Assembly: GCA_014383605.1 (NCBI GenBank)
Contig: JACNHM010000525.1
Span: 1 to 5,743, forward strand
Reading direction: 5' to 3'
DNA from: Chloroflexota bacterium
GTDB taxonomy: Bacteria; Chloroflexota; Anaerolineae; UBA3071
Length of the DNA stretch: 5,743 nt
In this document: piece after piece, positions 4,482 to 5,743 of the stretch
How the letters are laid out: each line of letters begins with the position of its first letter
Numbering within the stretch: position 1 is the first letter of the stretch
Notes under the pieces: generated by a model
Told to the model about the DNA's origin: nothing
The model's database searches: none
Seen by the model: only the letters and a program-made list of their open reading frames with translations
Position numbers and translations under genes: made by a program

Positions 4482-5743
4482 TCATTCTCCCTTTCCTGCG
4501 GCCAGCGGATCGTCGGCCACGGGGGACAGCCCCGCCGCCTCCAGTTGGGCGCGCAGTTGGCGGATGACCTCTTTCAGCTCGATCATGCGCAGCTCGCGCC
4601 CGGCCATGGCGTTCACCAGCCGCCGCTGCTCCTCCACCTGCCGGGCCAGCTTTTGCTCCAGTTGCTTGCGCCCGGTGATGTCAATCAGCGCGCCGACGAA
4701 GCCACTGAACGTCCCCTCGCTATCGTAGAGGCCGGCCGGGGCGATCAGCGCCGTGTAACGCGAACCGTCCTTGCGCACCATCTCCGCCTCCACCACGTCA
4801 GGGGGGAGTTCACCGGCCCTGCGCTTCTGCATCCGTTCCGCCAGCCAGGGGCGCTGCTCGGGTGCGATGGGAGCCATCATGGATATGCCCATCGCTTCCT
4901 CTTGCGAGTAACCGCTCATCTCGGCCAGGCGCTGGTTGATGAAGACGAAGCGCCCCTGCGCGTCGGCCTGCCAGATGCCCACCAGAGGGCTTTCGACGAT
5001 CTGCCGGTAACGGGCCTCGGTCTCGGCCAACTGCCGCGTGCGCTGGGCCACACGTTGTTCCAGTCCGGCCACAGTGGCCAGGATCTCCTCGTATAACCTG
5101 GCGTTTTCCACGGCGATGGCGGCGTGGTTGGCGAACAAGGTCAACAACTCCAGATCCGCTTCGTTGAACGTGCGAACTTCGGCGTCGTGCAGGACGTGGA
5201 TCACGCCGGTCACCTGCCCCTGCCAGATCATGGGCGCGCTGAGCAGGGCGGAGAAAGGCTGCTCCTGCTCAAAGACGGCGGCTCGCCCAGGCCAGTTACG
5301 GTAATCGTCAACGATCAGCAGCTCACCGGACTGGGCCACGAGACCCGCTGCCCCGTTGCCGTACTGGAGCACGATCCCGCTGTAATCTATCGGGGTGTTG
5401 TAGCTCACCAGGCAGCGCACCTCCTGTCGTTGCGGATCGCAGAGGTACAGCCCGCCCCCCGTGCCGCCGATCAGGCTCACGGCGCGCTCGACGATAGCCT
5501 GCAGCAAGACGGGGAGCTCGTGCGGGGCGGTGATCTCCAGTACGGTTTGGTGGAGCGCGGCCAACTCATCGGCGCGGCGGCGCAGGGCCTCCTCCGTCCG
5601 TTTGCGCCCGGTGATGTCGGTGGCGATGTGGATGACCCGCACAAGGCGGCCTGCATCATCAAGCACCGGCGTGCAGGAGACCAGGAACGTGCCCTGGAGT
5701 GCCTCCATCTCCATCGCCACCGTCTCCAGGCGACCAGAGGTGA
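4482..5743 (-). CDS. PAS-GAF-PAS sensor protein without a transmitter domain (5' end outside window)
   Basis: The frame stays open to the right edge (419 codons seen), so the N-terminus is missing. A GTG at 5720 could be read as a start, but it falls inside a PAS domain and is unlikely. Window residues 1-48 are the second half of a PAS domain (FLVSCTPVLDDAGRLVRVIH, then IATDITGRKR). A GAF domain follows (about 62-215: GGGLYL, ELLIVDDYRNWPGRAAV, LFANHAAIAVENARLYEE), then a coiled coil (218-243), then a second complete PAS domain (about 244-358: IVESPLVGIWQADAQGRFVF, MSGYSQEEAMG, GALIDITGRKQ). The last 60 residues are helical (LVNAMAGRELRMIELKEVIR) and end in AAGKGE. There is no HisKA, HATPase, GGDEF or DNA-binding domain, so this protein should act through a partner. 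It ends 34 bp before the three-GAF kinase gene, which lacks PAS domains; a sensor/kinase pairing is inference. No hydrophobic segment is seen. Confidence 0.93.
   Translation of the reverse strand, partial: TSGRLETVAMEMEALQGTFLVSCTPVLDDAGRLVRVIHIATDITGRKRTEEALRRRADELAALHQTVLEITAPHELPVLLQAIVERAVSLIGGTGGGLYLCDPQRQEVRCLVSYNTPIDYSGIVLQYGNGAAGLVAQSGELLIVDDYRNWPGRAAVFEQEQPFSALLSAPMIWQGQVTGVIHVLHDAEVRTFNEADLELLTLFANHAAIAVENARLYEEILATVAGLEQRVAQRTRQLAETEARYRQIVESPLVGIWQADAQGRFVFINQRLAEMSGYSQEEAMGISMMAPIAPEQRPWLAERMQKRRAGELPPDVVEAEMVRKDGSRYTALIAPAGLYDSEGTFSGFVGALIDITGRKQLEQKLARQVEEQRRLVNAMAGRELRMIELKEVIRQLRAQLEAAGLSPVADDPLAAGKGE

Noticed and set aside
2975..4567. Plus-strand open frame of 530 codons opposite the kinase
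   Set aside because: The minus strand here encodes three clear GAF domains. The plus frame lacks domains and crosses the junction of two real genes, so it is a shadow.
4320..5096. Plus-strand open frame of 258 codons
   Set aside because: Antisense to the PAS-GAF-PAS gene, low-complexity composition, no family recognised.

Overview
The window looks like a GC-rich bacterial signal-transduction locus. All real genes lie on the minus strand, so it is transcribed from high to low coordinates. The best guess for the host is a Chloroflexota (Anaerolineae/Chloroflexia-like) bacterium. That is inference from three things: strings of GAF and PAS domains with motifs such as LLIVDDYR-W-GRAA, a long-form four-helix-bundle (23S rRNA IVP-like) protein, and heptanucleotide repeats. 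No rRNA or other taxonomic marker is present.

In transcription order the layout is as follows. (1) 5743-4482 is the C-terminal 419 residues of a PAS-GAF-PAS sensor. It is cut by the window edge and ends in a helical tail with no kinase domain. (2) After 34 bp, 4447-1994 is a complete 817-residue soluble histidine kinase with three GAF domains, HisKA (His574) and HATPase_c. Its ATPase domain carries about 28 extra residues encoded by a second heptamer repeat, (TTGCGGA)4. (3) About 1361-2011 is a cassette: a 171-residue four-helix-bundle gene (1955-1440) between two arrays of a 7-bp repeat, GTAAAAC on the left and GTTTTAC on the right, so the arrays are inverted relative to each other. (4) 1342-1 is a response-regulator receiver + PAS + GAF protein, open at the left edge. 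No closed reading frame reveals it, because its stop lies outside the window.

The kinase and the REC-PAS-GAF protein would be neighbours, and plausibly partners, if the cassette were absent. The kinase's last five residues and its stop codon are read from the cassette's repeat array, and the array on the other side stops six bases short of the REC gene's Shine-Dalgarno sequence. The simplest reading is a small repeat-bounded element that has settled in the junction of a sensor/kinase/regulator operon. No membrane segments, RNA genes, CRISPR array, transposase or convincing promoter or terminator were seen. The many long frames on the plus strand are antisense shadows of these genes.
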